From positions 488,956 through 552,955 of the forward strand of contig JANFNE010000043.1 in assembly GCA_024867545.1 (NCBI GenBank): a stretch of 64,000 bases of DNA, given 5' to 3'. A program made the translations under genes and the position numbers. The notes under the pieces were generated by a model. That model searched no databases. It saw only the letters and a program-made list of their open reading frames with translations, and was not told the DNA's origin. This DNA is from Phytopythium helicoides (Eukaryota; Oomycota; Peronosporomycetes; Pythiales; Pythiaceae). Shown here piece after piece: positions 42,435-53,316 of this stretch; position 1 is the stretch's first letter, and each line of letters opens with the position of its first letter.

Positions 42435-45400
42435 GGGAGCGCCGACCCGAGCCGGCCGGTGCAGGGGGCCGCCGAGCAGGTGCGTCCGCAGCGTGCCCGA
42501 CCTGTGCGCGCGGACGAGTACCGTAGATTCCAGCGACGACCGGGCGGCGCGCGATCCGATCCAGGATACGGGCGCGGGCGGGGTGGGGCGCTCACGCGAT
42601 GGCCGCAGATTGGGCTCTGGCTGGCCGCGCGGGCGCAAAGCGCGGGGATAAGAACTGCCGACTGCGCGGCGGCGGCCCTGGGCATGGCCCGCCCGCAAGA
42701 GAACGAGGGGGGGGGGGGGAGGCGAGAAGGAAGCCCGCAGCGGGTTCCAATTTCCCACCGGTACTGTACAGTAAACAGCCGCACCCGACTGGCGCGACCG
42801 CGCCGCGGCCCGGCCTTGCGCGCTGACGCTGCGTTTCCACTGCCCGACCCGTCTGCCGCTCCCGCTTGTACCGTAGATTCGGCACCCCGAATGAGGTGTG
42901 CCGCCGCGCGCAGAGAGCTTTTTCGCGCGGGGAGCTCCTTGCTCGCGCGCTCGTTCGCGCGCTCGCTCGCAAAAACACACTCTCCCCACCTCTGCCGGGC
43001 ACGCACGCTGATGTGCGCATGAAAAGCATGGCGCGGGCGCTGCTGGACGGCCCGGTGGCGTCGCCACTCGCGTGCGGGGGGCGTGACTGGGCCAGAAAAA
43101 AATACGGTACGATTAGAAGGCGGGTCGTTGCACTTGTGGCACGGCAGACGAGCCGCCGCTCGTGATTCCCCGCTCACCCATACAAACGCCAAGTGTCGAG
43201 CCTCACTGAAAAGCCAAACTGATAGCAGCACCGCCCTCGCCCAAACCGCACGGGGATTTACAGATATAGGCGGCGTCACGCGCGCCAACTTCAATGGCAA
43301 GGATAATCACGACAGAGTCACCCATCGACCACTCCGCGGGCAAAAAAATACACACCAAACAAACAAACTCTCTCGACGAGGATGGAAGGTGGTCCGTGAT
43401 CGGTCCTCCGCGTGGACGATGAGTTGGTCCCTTTTTCACGTTGCGGGAGGGTCAATCGCGTGCGGGCTTGAAAATTGAAAAACCAGAGTAGGGGTGGCTG
43501 GCTGCGCAACCTGGCTGAAACAGAACGACCACAGTCGGCGCACGATCGAGCGGAGCCAGTGCGTTTTTCAGATGCAGGATTTTCAGAAAGAAAAGCACTC
43601 GCACTCTCTTCATTGTTATTTTCTTGCGTACGGTACTATCACTGCGCACGGTGTGAAACCCACTCCCTCCCACGACAAAGGCGGTGACCAAAGGGATCGT
43701 CGCGGCGCTCCAGCGAAATCGAGACCCGAGGACGTGCGTCTGTGTTGAGCTTTGATTTCGATGATCGCCGATCCGTCGACACCATTTCAGACGCGCGCCG
43801 CCGCGGACGCGCGCGTCTGAAATACACACTCGAAGGAATCATCCATCTCTCTGTCGTGTGCCATGACCAACCCAACCCAGGCGCAGTCAACACTTCCGGC
43901 TGAGGTCATACAAACAGTATCGCCGAGTCCACAGCAGCGGTGCGGTTATCATGTCCCTGCTGTGGCACCTTGAACCCGCGAGCGCATGATTCGGGGTACC
44001 TGGTACCAAATCATGGGCACTGCCGGACGACTCACGCCGCGCTGGACGAGTCAGCTCTCGCGCCACGAGGTCGTAACTTTATCGCAATCCTTCGGCGCTC
44101 GCTCGCGTCTTCTCACGAACATTAGCTGCCTGGTGACCGTCGAGCGTGTGTGTGCGCGCGCCCATATCATGGAGGCGGTAGTGGCGTGGCGTCGTCGAGG
44201 TGGCGACCGCTCCAGCTCTAATTGAACCGAAGGGCGCCGGCTGCCGGGCGGCCAGGAGCGAGCAGGCACGCACTCGGCGCGCGTCCTACTATGGCGGGCG
44301 CGCTCTCGCCTTTTTCGGCCACGAGATCGCTCGTAGACGAACGCCGTTCACTCACGCAGCAGAGAGCGTCAACTCACACGCAAGCGGGCGCATCCAGCGT
44401 GGATGCGAGCAGGTTCCACCCGGATCCGGCGGCCGCCGCGGCGACGCGCAGCATTCCGAAAAGGGCTCACACCGAGGCGCTCCTGTCGACTATCTATCTA
44501 CATATCTACGGTATCTGTATGCCACAAACAAACGGGACTGGATCTTCAAGTCAGCCAGTCGTCAGTTGTAGCGTACCCACATTCCGGTACATGATGCTGC
44601 CGACCTGATAACCTCTGCCGTCGCCGCTCGTCTTTTGATCTCCTGACGCACGCACTCGCAGATCTCAGCGTCTCGCCGACTTCATTCGGCGCTGCTCAGT
44701 GCCCCATGACGTCGACCGCGGATCTGCGACGAGCTCTATTGACGACACGGGGCCATCCACTCTGCGTGGGGAGCCCCAAGGGAGCCACAAAACCACCGCC
44801 GCACGTACCGTACGTTTTTGGCGTCCGGAGGGCGGCGTTGGGAGGCACTCACGTGCGTCGAGCGTCGTACCGTATGCAAGTGCTTGCTGCTGCGGGAGCT
44901 TGCGCAAGGTGGTCGACTGGTGATCCGTTGCGGCCAAGCGGACCACCACAACGCGGCGGTACGGCGTTCCGTTCGAGAGGTACATACACTATTACATTCG
45001 CGCAACATGCGCGATGTTGAAGCTGTCCAATGGACCTTCTTGCACCACTCGGTTTGATTTGATTGACTTGACGTCGCAGCGTCGGCCACGCGGGTCGACG
45101 TGGAGCTCGAATCGGGGCGGTCTCGCTGATATAGATACCGCTGGGCGATCCAATTTCTCGAGTTCGCCGCTTGCCTCGCGTTGTTGCTCACGATGATAAT
45201 GCTTGCGAACGGATTGCAGAGCGGTCAGGCTGACGATATGGCAACAGCCCGAGAAAGGCCTGCAGCCATCACGCCACATGAAGGTGGAGACGGTCGGCAC
45301 GGGAAAGTTGGCCTCTCCGGGAGCAGTGGCATCCATCATGGAGAAGAGCGAAGTGCCGGGTCTGACGTTAGTCAGCGCCGAGCGCGCAGCGCAAAGACAC

Positions 45401-45529
45401 AGGACATTCCTCTTGATTGCTCAGAGGTCACGTTCGCGAATACTTGCGTGTTCGCGAAGGAGCCGACGCGGCTTTGAATACATCGTCAACTCTACAGTAG
45501 ACACAAGAAACGGCATTCACCTCGAGGCG
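42435..45529. other. 3-kb non-coding stretch with palindromes and GTACCGTA motifs
   Basis: No frame here is convincing. GTACCGTA-type motifs are frequent: 42518-42530 and 42868-42880 share GTACCGTAGATTC, and others lie at 43103-43110, 43628-43637, 44805-44814 and 44867-44874. A poly-G run lies at about 42709-42719. Two hairpins occur at 43784-43823 and 43984-44015. A weak frame at 45203-45535 could be a gene fragment but was not supported. Confidence 0.5.
43784..43823. repeat. Perfect inverted repeat, 14-bp arms
   Basis: ATTTCAGACGCGCG at 43784-43797 and its exact reverse complement at 43810-43823 enclose a 12-bp GC-rich loop. It would form a stable hairpin in either strand. It could be a structured RNA end, a protein-binding palindrome or a small element remnant. 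Confidence 0.8.
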
Positions 45530-45580
45530 AAGTGATTTGGCCAACTGCGGCTAGGACACCGATTGATCGAGAAATAGGAA

Positions 45581-45853
45581 GTGACGTGGGCTGCAAACAG
45601 CGGCAATTGCATCATCGAGCACGGTGCTGACATCGGTGCCCCGGGGTACAACGAGTGGACATCTCTAGCGAGGGATGCGAGCAAAGGGCACTTGGAAGTC
45701 GTTCGGTATCTCATGGTGCACGGTACAAGCGACGATGATACGACGGCTTTCAATCTCGCCGAAACTAATGGTCGCCGTACGGTTGTCCAGCTTCTCAATC
45801 GCTACAGCATGAACGTGAACTCCAGTGGGAGCTCTTGTAGTACTGGCAAATGA
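45581..45853 (+). pseudogene. Ankyrin gene tail fragment
   Basis: A 90-residue frame (NCIIEHGADIGAPGYNEWTSL, SKGHLEVVRYLMVHGTSDDD, TVVQLLNRYSMNVNSS) is the copy of the tail at 36142-36414, with a few substitutions and without the 15-bp tandem duplication. No upstream ankyrin sequence remains on this side, so the duplication end lies within the former gene. Confidence 0.7.
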
Positions 45854-45904
45854 ATAGTCTGGCGAGAATACAGGTTCCAGCAAACGAGTCAAGTGCATTC
45901 CACC

Positions 45905-47155
45905 TCAATTGTGCTGTTTTTGTTGAGCGATGGCAAAGTTCATCAAGACCTGCAGCAGAGGCATGGCGACGCGCTGTTCGTCTGAGCTTCCTCGCGTTGC
46001 GAGTTGCAGTAGAAGGGGATGCAGCTCGGCTGATATCATCATTTGGAGGCTAGCTTCAAGCACTGTGAGATCCGACAGCACCTCTATCGCTAGGACACGC
46101 AGCCACTCCGCGCCATCGCGAACAAGCACAACGAGCGGCTCGACACCTCCATGTGCTAAGATGACCGCTTTGCTAGAATCGTCGGTTGCAAGAACCCGTA
46201 GCAGCTGCAGTGCATCTCGCTCGTAGAATCCCGCGCGGCTGTGAATGAGCTCAAGTAATGCCGGAATAGCGCCTGCCGCCACTAACTTCTCTCGGTTCGA
46301 AGAGTTGACTCTCGAAAGTTCGACTAGCGCCTTCATCGCCGGAACTTGCTGTGCGCCAGATCCACCTATTGTCAATGCTAGTAACGCTTCAATGCCGCCA
46401 GCAGCCACAATCACCTCGTGGTTCTCTAGACAACTTGCAAGGCCTTGAAGTGCACGTGCTGCTTCCACTCGTTCAAGTGCAGTCCCACCATGTGTGATAT
46501 CCACCAGCAAAGGAATGGCTCCGGCAGAAGCGATGGTTTGTTTGAATTTGCTCTCGACTCCAATTGCCAGGTGGGCCAACAGAGCAGCGGCGTGAATTCG
46601 GATCAAACTTGGCGTACTCAGCATTGCCACACTGAGACGGATGCATTCAGCGGCGACTACGAGCCTCTGGTTGATCTGACCGTACGCGATCGTGGACAGC
46701 GTCTTCATTCTGATTACTTGCTTCTATGCATCGCCCGTTTGCACAAGCTGCACCAATTCAGCAACATCAGCAACGGACACGGGGAGCGGCATCAACGAGA
46801 AGCTCCACGTCAGTTTCGGGAGTACTTGTGTTGCAAGGGCTACTTCGCTATCACTCCCACGCCGCAAGACTGTTGCCAGTATGTCGATGCCTCCAGCAGA
46901 GACGATGGCTGCCACAGACTCTTGATCATCTGCCAGAAGTTTGAGCAACTCGAGAATTTCAGATCGATCGTGCCCTACGCTGGTTCGGACGACGCCCAAG
47001 AGCGCTTCACATCCGTCGGCGTTGAAAATCTCCTTGCACGCATCAGGCTGATCGACCGACTCCCGCAACAAAGTGATGGCTTCGTCTCTCATGTCGTAGC
47101 CGCCATCGCGGATCTGCTGCACAAGTTCGGCTATGGACATTCCAGACATTGGCAT
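45905..47155 (-). pseudogene. ARM-repeat gene with one in-frame TAG (right copy)
   Basis: From the ATG at 47155 (MPMSGMSIAELVQQIRDGG; an earlier ATG is at 47314) the armadillo frame runs to a TAG at 46726-46724, then continues in the same frame from KQVIRMKTLSTIAYGQ to the TAA at 45905. Without the stop it would be a protein of about 415 residues with roughly nine ARM repeats (ADDQESVAAIVSAGGIDILA, ASAGAIPLLVDITHGG, AAGGIEALLALTIGGSG). No GT-AG intron of normal size removes the TAG. Both halves look well conserved, so the nonsense change is probably recent, or the codon is read through, or the downstream half starts at the ATG at 46708. Confidence 0.75.
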
Positions 47156-47509
47156 TGTGAACAAAGCCTTCCAGCAAGAGGTTGGTTGGTGATTGAGAGG
47201 CGTTGCTATTGCTATTTTCACTATTGCTGGAAGTGCGACTGTGTCGCGCTTCAAATTGCACCTCCACTCACACAACAGCACCTCCACTCTCGCATAAGGC
47301 AGCTTGTTTTGCATCTATTTGGAAGTCGTGCAGCTACTTCCGGCCTTCGTTCACCAGACAGGCTTTCATATGCAGTTACAATGAGTGCGCATGTTAAAGA
47401 TGGGAGTACAGGAGCGTTAGTTGGTGATGGTTGCCGACGAAAAGCACTAGCAGATCGCTCAACGCTCGAGTAGTCACTGAGTGATAAGCATCGTGACCAG
47501 ATGGGCTCG

Positions 47510-48936
47510 TCATGTTGCACTGGCTCCGAACAGCTGCCTCATGAGTAGCCCCTCGATCACTTCAATCTCCCCATTCATGGTGGACAGCATGTGCACCTTG
47601 CCCAGATCGATGAAAGGCTCAAAGAGTTGAGCCGAGCATGCAGAGGAGCAATCCTTGTTCAGCCCGTGCAAACTCCAATAGGACTCAATCGCAGTAGTTT
47701 GATCGCCGGTTGGCAGCACCTCGCCCCTCTTCAGAACGCGCACAGTCGTCGTCAAAGCCTTGAGTCCAAGTGTTGCATCGTTGACGACGAGCCTCGGTTC
47801 CGTCAGTGATAAAGTTACCACCACGGTGCAATTCTCGCGCTCAAATTTGCGCGACGCCATACACAGCGTCTGCTTCAAATTGAACTCTTCGTTGTGAATT
47901 GATAGCAGCACCTGTAGCGTATCGCCATGGAGACCGACAAGCTGTTGGATCAAGGTCATGCCACGAGGGTTAGAGGCGCTTGCAAGTGTGGCGCCAACTT
48001 GAAGGCATATACCTTGAAGTATTCTTTTGCTGGATGAAGCAGATGCGGATTCGCCAGATGCGTCCACAATGTATGCTCGACCGCTTTCACGTCGAACGGG
48101 AGAATATTGGACTGGATCGCTTCGAACTTCATATCCTTCAGCGTACTTTCTCGAGTCGAAAGCACGCGCCGATCTGGGCACGGCATCTCGCTCATCCGCG
48201 ACCGCGTCCAGAGATCGTTGAGCTGAGCGTACGAGGGTGTCAGGAGCTGCAGCAGGAACTCGAAAGCCTCTTCACGATCGTGGCCGAACGGTGTCTCTCG
48301 CCGAATCCTCTCCCCAATGTACCGCTGGATCTGCGCGTCTATCTCCTGCTCAACAGCATGTAAACAACAATGTCCAGGAAGCACCGAGGAGATAAAACGC
48401 AATGACTGTACCTGTCTGTGGGGCCTCCTCTTGGCGAGCCTCATCATGCTGCGCAGATGCTGGTGCTGCACCTGCACGAGCTTCCTCAGTAGCTCGTTGT
48501 CCTTGAGCGCAGCCTCGCGCATCCGCAGCTGCTTGTCCGCCACAGCCTCCCACACGCCTCGGGTCCGTCCGGAGCTGCGTCTGACCGCCACCGCTCCGCT
48601 CGCTCGCCCGCGAGTCTCCAGCAGCTCGAGCGAGAGCCTCTCGACCTCCTCACGCAGCCGCTCGACCTCCTGCTTGCCGGATTCGCGCCGCCTCCGCTTG
48701 CATTGCGCGTTGCAGGTCCCCTGCTTGGCGCGCTGCTCCGCCACTTGGCCCGTCGCCAGCGCGCTGCCGCTCAGGCTCTGGGGATCGCCCGACGCTCGCG
48801 ACTGCGGCTGCAGCGCCTCCAGCTCCAGCTCCAGCGCCACCAGCTCCAGGTCCGCCACGTCCGCGTCCGTCAGCGGCGCCAGCGGCTCCATCAGCGGCTC
48901 CATCGGCGTCGCGACAGGCTCCATCGGCGGCGTCAT
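47510..48936 (-). CDS. bZIP-like coiled-coil protein with START-like C-terminal part (right copy)
   Basis: Exons 48936-48412, 48345-48013 and 47941-47510 (525, 333 and 432 bp, as in the left copy) give 429 residues. Introns are 66 and 71 bp. The protein shares the MEP-rich start, the basic region CKRRRRESGKQ, the zipper and the STREST..KFEAIQSNILPFDVKAVEH segment. A modest number of substitutions separate it from the left copy (for example VNIHGDTLQLL versus VGLHGDTLQVL). Both copies being intact while the adjacent ARM genes are broken suggests that this gene is the one still under selection. DNA binding is inferred from the basic-zipper pattern; ligand binding by the C-terminal part is untested. 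Confidence 0.8.
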
Positions 48937-49079
48937 GAGGATTGGGACGCTGACGTACGGGGTGTGTGGGCCACGTCAGGGGAGAGTCGGAGCCACCTTC
49001 ACTCTCGCAAAAGGCAACTTGCTGCACGCACTCTGCGTTGAAGTCGAGGTATCCAACGCGTGATGGCGAGCTCAGCTCG

Positions 49080-49649
49080 TCCTCATGGCGTCTGTAGAAG
49101 GGTGGAGAGGAGAGTGCAAGCCGCTAATATCACGGCATCGGGTTCGAAGACGAGAGCAAGGAGGAGGTGCTACTACTTGGAGCCCCGGGATTCGGACAAG
49201 TGGAGACTGTGCAGAGAGACCATCGAGCAGACAGCAAAGCTGCAGAGAACGACGAGTGCTCTGCGTTGATGCAGGTGGCGAGTAAATGGCACGCAGTTGT
49301 CGCTGACTTCCTTTCTGTAAACCTAGCCACCATCCAAGACGTTGATAGCGATAACGGGCCGACAGCGTTGCTGTGAGTCACGACGGGAATGCTCTTGACA
49401 ACGACGGATGAGCAGCGTTCGTATGGGCTACGAGCATGGGTCACTTGGGTGCGATCCTGCCACTTATGGATAGCGATGCAGCCAGCTTCCGAAATTGATA
49501 CACCCACAGCTTTGAAGCACGCAGCAAGGAAAGGCCACTTAAACGCTGACAAGTACCTTGTGGCTATTACGGCGAGGGAAAGACGACCTCTGTGGAAAGT
49601 GGGAGCTCAAGCATCGATCGGTGTCTCCACGACTGTATCGTGGGTGTAG
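49080..49649 (+). pseudogene. Degraded ankyrin-repeat gene (right copy)
   Basis: Same remnant as 33098-33670, on the opposite strand. In frame around 49402-49490 it reads DNDG, a stop, then AAFVWATSMGHLGAILPLMDSDAAS, followed by another stop. Other pieces are ALMQVASKWHAVVADFLSVN and TPTALKHAARKGHLNADKYL. Confidence 0.65.
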
Positions 49650-49803
49650 ATGCTTATGAGGAGGAGGGATGAACAAACACCAGAATCTTTATTGCATGTC
49701 GTTCTATGCTTGGCGATTTGTCGTATCATACAAGTCATGACGGGAAGGTTCCTCTCGGGTTCGTGGAGCTTTTGGCGAGGCTCCAGACTGGATGAACCGA
49801 TCT

Positions 49804-51102
49804 CTAGCTGCGGTGGGAGGTCGCCGTGGGAGCTTGCACAGCATGGCCCGTACCATTGAAGCCGCTGAGCCACTTGCTCACACGCTGCGCTCCCAGCTGC
49901 GAAGGGTACTCAACAATCCAGTACGACGCCGTCGATAAGAGCCAAGTGAGCCCCAAGTCCAGCAAAAAGCGATGATATTTGTGCACGTGCTGAATCTCGG
50001 GGGTGTAGATGACGAAGCTGTGGAGCAGATACATGGAGAAGCTGACCTTGCCAGCGTAGACCAAGAAATTCCACTCGAAAAATCGTGCGATAGGTGACGG
50101 AAGCACCAGCTCAATGACCATAATGATCGCAGCGTACACAGCGAGAAGCGCGTTGCCCATCAGGATCGCCTTTGGGTCTTCATTGAAGGCACAGTACAGG
50201 AGCACACCTGCGACAGCAGCTTCGAAACTCTGGATGACCAGTCGCTGCCACTTGGAGAATTCAAATCCAGTGTCTTGGATCCAGCTATTGATGCGACCGT
50301 AGATGAACGCTGCCAGGGATCCGATGATGAAGGTGGACAGGTGGGGCATGAGCGGTTGGTGGTTTCTACGGAACTGGTACCAGTAGCTGCGGTCGTGGAC
50401 AATCCAGACGCACGCGGGGAGAACAACGATCCACCATAGACGCCGAAGCGCCACCATGCCGAGCACGAAGACCGGGATGAGGAAGTAGTAGGCGATCTCG
50501 ACTGGCAGCGACCAGAAGACGTGATAGCGTGCCTCGAACTTGAAAGTGAGGCAACCGAGCAGGTCATAGTGTGCCGGAGACTCTTGTAGATACCGTTTTC
50601 GCAGGTCGCTCGGGAGGAGGGCGTAGGTCGTGGCGACAACTGCGAACAGCGGGTAGACGCGGAAGAATCGCTTGGAGAAGTAGTCGGCGAGCATGACGAG
50701 CCACTGACGCGCGGTGGCGCCCTGCTGGAGCATCTGTCGGCTCTTGCGCTCGAAGATCATGGTGAGCAGGAAGGACGAGAGCACGAAGAAGGAGTCGACG
50801 CCGAAGCCCGCGACCTTGACGCCGCGGAAGTAGTCCCCGTGCTGGCCGACCACGAGCAGCGCCGCGAGCCCTCGCAGCCCGTTGAGGAAGACGATGGTGC
50901 CGCCGGCCCTGCGCTTTTCGCTCCCGCGCTTGGGCTTGTCGTGCACTTTCTCCTCGGCCTCTTTCGCGACTGGCGCCGGTCCCTCGTGCATGACGACGAG
51001 TGGCTCGTGCTCCTGCACGGCGCCGTCGACCTCATTGCTCTCCAGGTCCACGCTTTGTCGGCGATGCACGGCGCCCAACTCGGAGCGGTCGAGCTGGCCC
51101 AT
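49804..51102 (-). CDS. Acyltransferase-3 (OafA/YrhL/NRF-6-type) membrane protein, copy 1
   Basis: 432 residues, starting MGQLDRSELGAVHRR. A charged cytosolic N-terminus of about 68 residues is followed by TM1 with the family signature FLNGLRGLAALLVVGQHG (conserved Arg and His), GVDSFFVLSSFLLTMIF, then YFSKRFFRVYPLFAVV, FKFEARYHVFWSLPVEIAYYF and about ten membrane helices in all, ending SMYLLHSFVIYTP and a basic tail. Family members move acyl groups onto sugars or lipids at membranes; the substrate here is unknown. It is the most diverged of three tandem copies, all on the minus strand, and begins 78 bp from the inverted-duplication edge. Confidence 0.88.
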   Translation of the reverse strand: MGQLDRSELGAVHRRQSVDLESNEVDGAVQEHEPLVVMHEGPAPVAKEAEEKVHDKPKRGSEKRRAGGTIVFLNGLRGLAALLVVGQHGDYFRGVKVAGFGVDSFFVLSSFLLTMIFERKSRQMLQQGATARQWLVMLADYFSKRFFRVYPLFAVVATTYALLPSDLRKRYLQESPAHYDLLGCLTFKFEARYHVFWSLPVEIAYYFLIPVFVLGMVALRRLWWIVVLPACVWIVHDRSYWYQFRRNHQPLMPHLSTFIIGSLAAFIYGRINSWIQDTGFEFSKWQRLVIQSFEAAVAGVLLYCAFNEDPKAILMGNALLAVYAAIIMVIELVLPSPIARFFEWNFLVYAGKVSFSMYLLHSFVIYTPEIQHVHKYHRFLLDLGLTWLLSTASYWIVEYPSQLGAQRVSKWLSGFNGTGHAVQAPTATSHRS

Positions 51103-51849
51103 GGCTGGTGGTGACGCGAAGGAGGCCGGCTGAGGTGGCTCGGGCGACTCGAGTCAGCGGTGCGCCGTCGAGGGGAGGTCGCGGAATGGGAGGGAGTAGC
51201 TTACCGGCACGGACAGAAGTGCGGAGCATACAGAGCCCCATACACCTGGAGGCGAGGAGAGAGTGGCCCACGAGGTGACAGCTGTCCCGTCCCCATCCTC
51301 TATGCTGGGCTGGCGCTGAACGGGATCGATCTGTGGCAGGCTACAGGTAGCTTGTTGCGTGATCTCAAGTCGATTTCGGTGAACTGTTCGAGCCGGGAGG
51401 ACGCAAGAGGCTGTAAAACACGATTTGGGAGCAAGGGGCCAAAACTAGCACCGGATTTCGATCCCTGCTCGCTAGCGGCTTGCGGCTTGCACCAGAGTCA
51501 TCACTGATCTTCCTTCACAATGAGGAGTTTGTTTCCCCGTTTTCACTAGCCAAGTGTTCCGGAGTAAACGACTTCAAGCCGCACGGCATTTGTGCACTAG
51601 TCCAAAGCGCGCCATGAAAACGTTGGACCGACCTGACAATATACGTCAATTCGACTCGCAGACCTATTCGTCATCCCGTTACCAAACAGCACCTTAAAGC
51701 ACCAGGATGAATATCTGCATCGGAGGCTGGACTCAGCGAAGAAGGAGATGCGTATAGCATGAAAAGATGATACCGAGTCATTCCCATATGTAGTTATACT
51801 CCCAAACATTCTCACCTACCTCGTTAGACTTCATCCTTACTCTACTGTA
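51103..51849. other. Intergenic between acyltransferase copies 1 and 2
   Basis: 747 bp. The end next to copy 1 should hold its promoter. From about 51720 onward the sequence is part of the 1.4-kb repeat shared with copy 3. The stretch 51650-51715 also matches 54395-54465 (ACTCGCAGACCTATTC... GCACCAGGATG), showing an older, interrupted duplication. Confidence 0.5.
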
Positions 51850-53125
51850 TCACGCTGCGTCACTAACGAGAGCTCCTCCGCTCGCTGAAACGTCAGGTCG
51901 ACTCAATCGCACTCCACGACGACGAGAAATCACACGCTTCGCAGCAGCCATCACAGCGGGACGAGTGCCATCAAGACTGCTCAGCCACTTGCTCACACGC
52001 TGAGAGCACAGTTGAGAAGGATACTCGATAACCCAGTACGACACAGTCGCAAGCAACCAAGTAAGCACTAGCTCATACTGGAAGCAATGGAACTTCCTCT
52101 CGTACATAACCTCCGGGGTGTATATGACGAAGCTGTGCAGTAAATACATGGAGAAGCTGATTTTGCCGGCATAGACCAAGAAGTTCCACTCAAAGAATCG
52201 CGACAGCCACGACGGAGTCACCAACTCGATGACTATGAGGATCGCCACATACACGCACACGAACGCGTTGCCCGTCAACGAAGACTGTGATTCTTCATTG
52301 AAAGCACAATACAGGATAACCATCGTCAGGAAGGTCTCGATGATCTGGGCTCCCCATCGATGCCACTTGATGATTTCAAACTCGGTTTCATGGAGCCACT
52401 TATCGATGCGACCATAAACAAACGCAGCCAAGGACCCAGTGACGAACGTTGACAGGTGTGGCTCGAGCGGCTGATGGTTCCAACGAAACGTGTAGCTACG
52501 CTCGTGGAGCACCCATCCAAACATGGGGAGAGCAAGGATCCACCACAGATGACGAAAGCCCACCATAAAGAACACAAACACTGGGATGAGGAAGTAGTAG
52601 CCGATCTCGACCGGAAGCGTCCAGAATACGTGGTAGCGCGCCTCGAACTTAAAAGTGAGCACCTCAAAGAGGTCGTATTGGGCCGCGCTGTCCATAGGGA
52701 GGTACCTCCTTCTCACATCATCCGAGAGGACGGCATACACGATGGCGACAACGGCGAACAGCGGGTACACGCGGAAGAATCGCTTCGAGAAATAGTCGAT
52801 GAGCATGATGAGCCACTGAGGCAACGTCGCATTTTGCTGCAGCAATTGTCTGCTCTTGCGCTCAAAAATCATCGTGAGGAGGAAGGATGAGAGCACGAAG
52901 AAGGTGTCGACGCCGCACTCTCCAAGGTTGATACCGTTGAAGTAGAATCCGTGCTGACCGACGACCAGTAGCGCAGCGAGTCCGCGCAGTCCGTTGAGGA
53001 AGATGATTTTGTCTCCGGTTTTGCGCTTTACGTTATTCGCAGTGTTGGTGATGATCGCCTTCTCCTTGGTCAGGGTCGTGTCTTCGGCCGCGTCTACTGC
53101 GTTCAACGCTGGTTCCTCGGTGATA
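51720..53125. repeat. Near-identical 1.4-kb direct repeat, unit 1
   Basis: Matches 54739-56144 at a constant offset of 3019 bp with very few differences, covering the membrane part of acyltransferase copy 2 plus about 110 bp beyond its stop. Identity stops abruptly near 53125, inside the N-terminal coding part. Confidence 0.9.
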
Positions 53126-53220
53126 AGCATCAGCGACATGTGCTCGTGGTCTTCCTCTCGGAGGGAACAGCGCTCCAGGTCTGTGTCGCCCTCTGGGCTG
53201 CTGGGCGCACTGTGTAGCAT
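51850..53220 (-). CDS. Acyltransferase-3 membrane protein, copy 2
   Basis: 456 residues if started at MLHSAPSSPEGD (53220); an ATG at 53316 would add 32. The N-terminal tail is acidic (DLERCSLREEDHEHMSLML). The membrane part has the same motifs as copy 1 (FLNGLRGLAALLVVGQHG, FFVLSSFLLTMIFERKSR, RYHVFWTLPVEIGYYFLIP, FFEWNFLVYAGKISFSMYLLH). The tail is basic (KRVISRRRGVRLSR). From the shared ITEEPALNAVD segment onward it differs from copy 3 at only one residue noticed, yet its N-terminal tail is different. Tandem array, same strand; expression control not visible. Confidence 0.88.
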   Translation of the reverse strand: MLHSAPSSPEGDTDLERCSLREEDHEHMSLMLITEEPALNAVDAAEDTTLTKEKAIITNTANNVKRKTGDKIIFLNGLRGLAALLVVGQHGFYFNGINLGECGVDTFFVLSSFLLTMIFERKSRQLLQQNATLPQWLIMLIDYFSKRFFRVYPLFAVVAIVYAVLSDDVRRRYLPMDSAAQYDLFEVLTFKFEARYHVFWTLPVEIGYYFLIPVFVFFMVGFRHLWWILALPMFGWVLHERSYTFRWNHQPLEPHLSTFVTGSLAAFVYGRIDKWLHETEFEIIKWHRWGAQIIETFLTMVILYCAFNEESQSSLTGNAFVCVYVAILIVIELVTPSWLSRFFEWNFLVYAGKISFSMYLLHSFVIYTPEVMYERKFHCFQYELVLTWLLATVSYWVIEYPSQLCSQRVSKWLSSLDGTRPAVMAAAKRVISRRRGVRLSRPDVSASGGALVSDAA

Positions 53221-53316
53221 TGCTGACCGCTTTGGTATCTTTGGGGGATCGAATTGTTGCTTTGGTCGTGCCTGCCTTGCGAAGAACCGAACTGTGGAGG
53301 TTCGAGAGGAAGTCAT

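Larger units (their letters stand above)
45530..49726. repeat. Right arm of large inverted duplication
   Basis: Reverse-complement partner of 33021-36465. The outer edge is sharp at 49726 (GTAT side); the inner edge is less clear, between about 45530 and 45610. It is longer than the left arm because its ARM gene keeps about 0.75 kb that the left lost. Confidence 0.85.

Noticed and set aside
45203..45535. 110-residue frame in the spacer next to the right arm
   Set aside because: Some stretches look protein-like, but there is no family match, no paralogue that could be aligned with confidence and no splice support.
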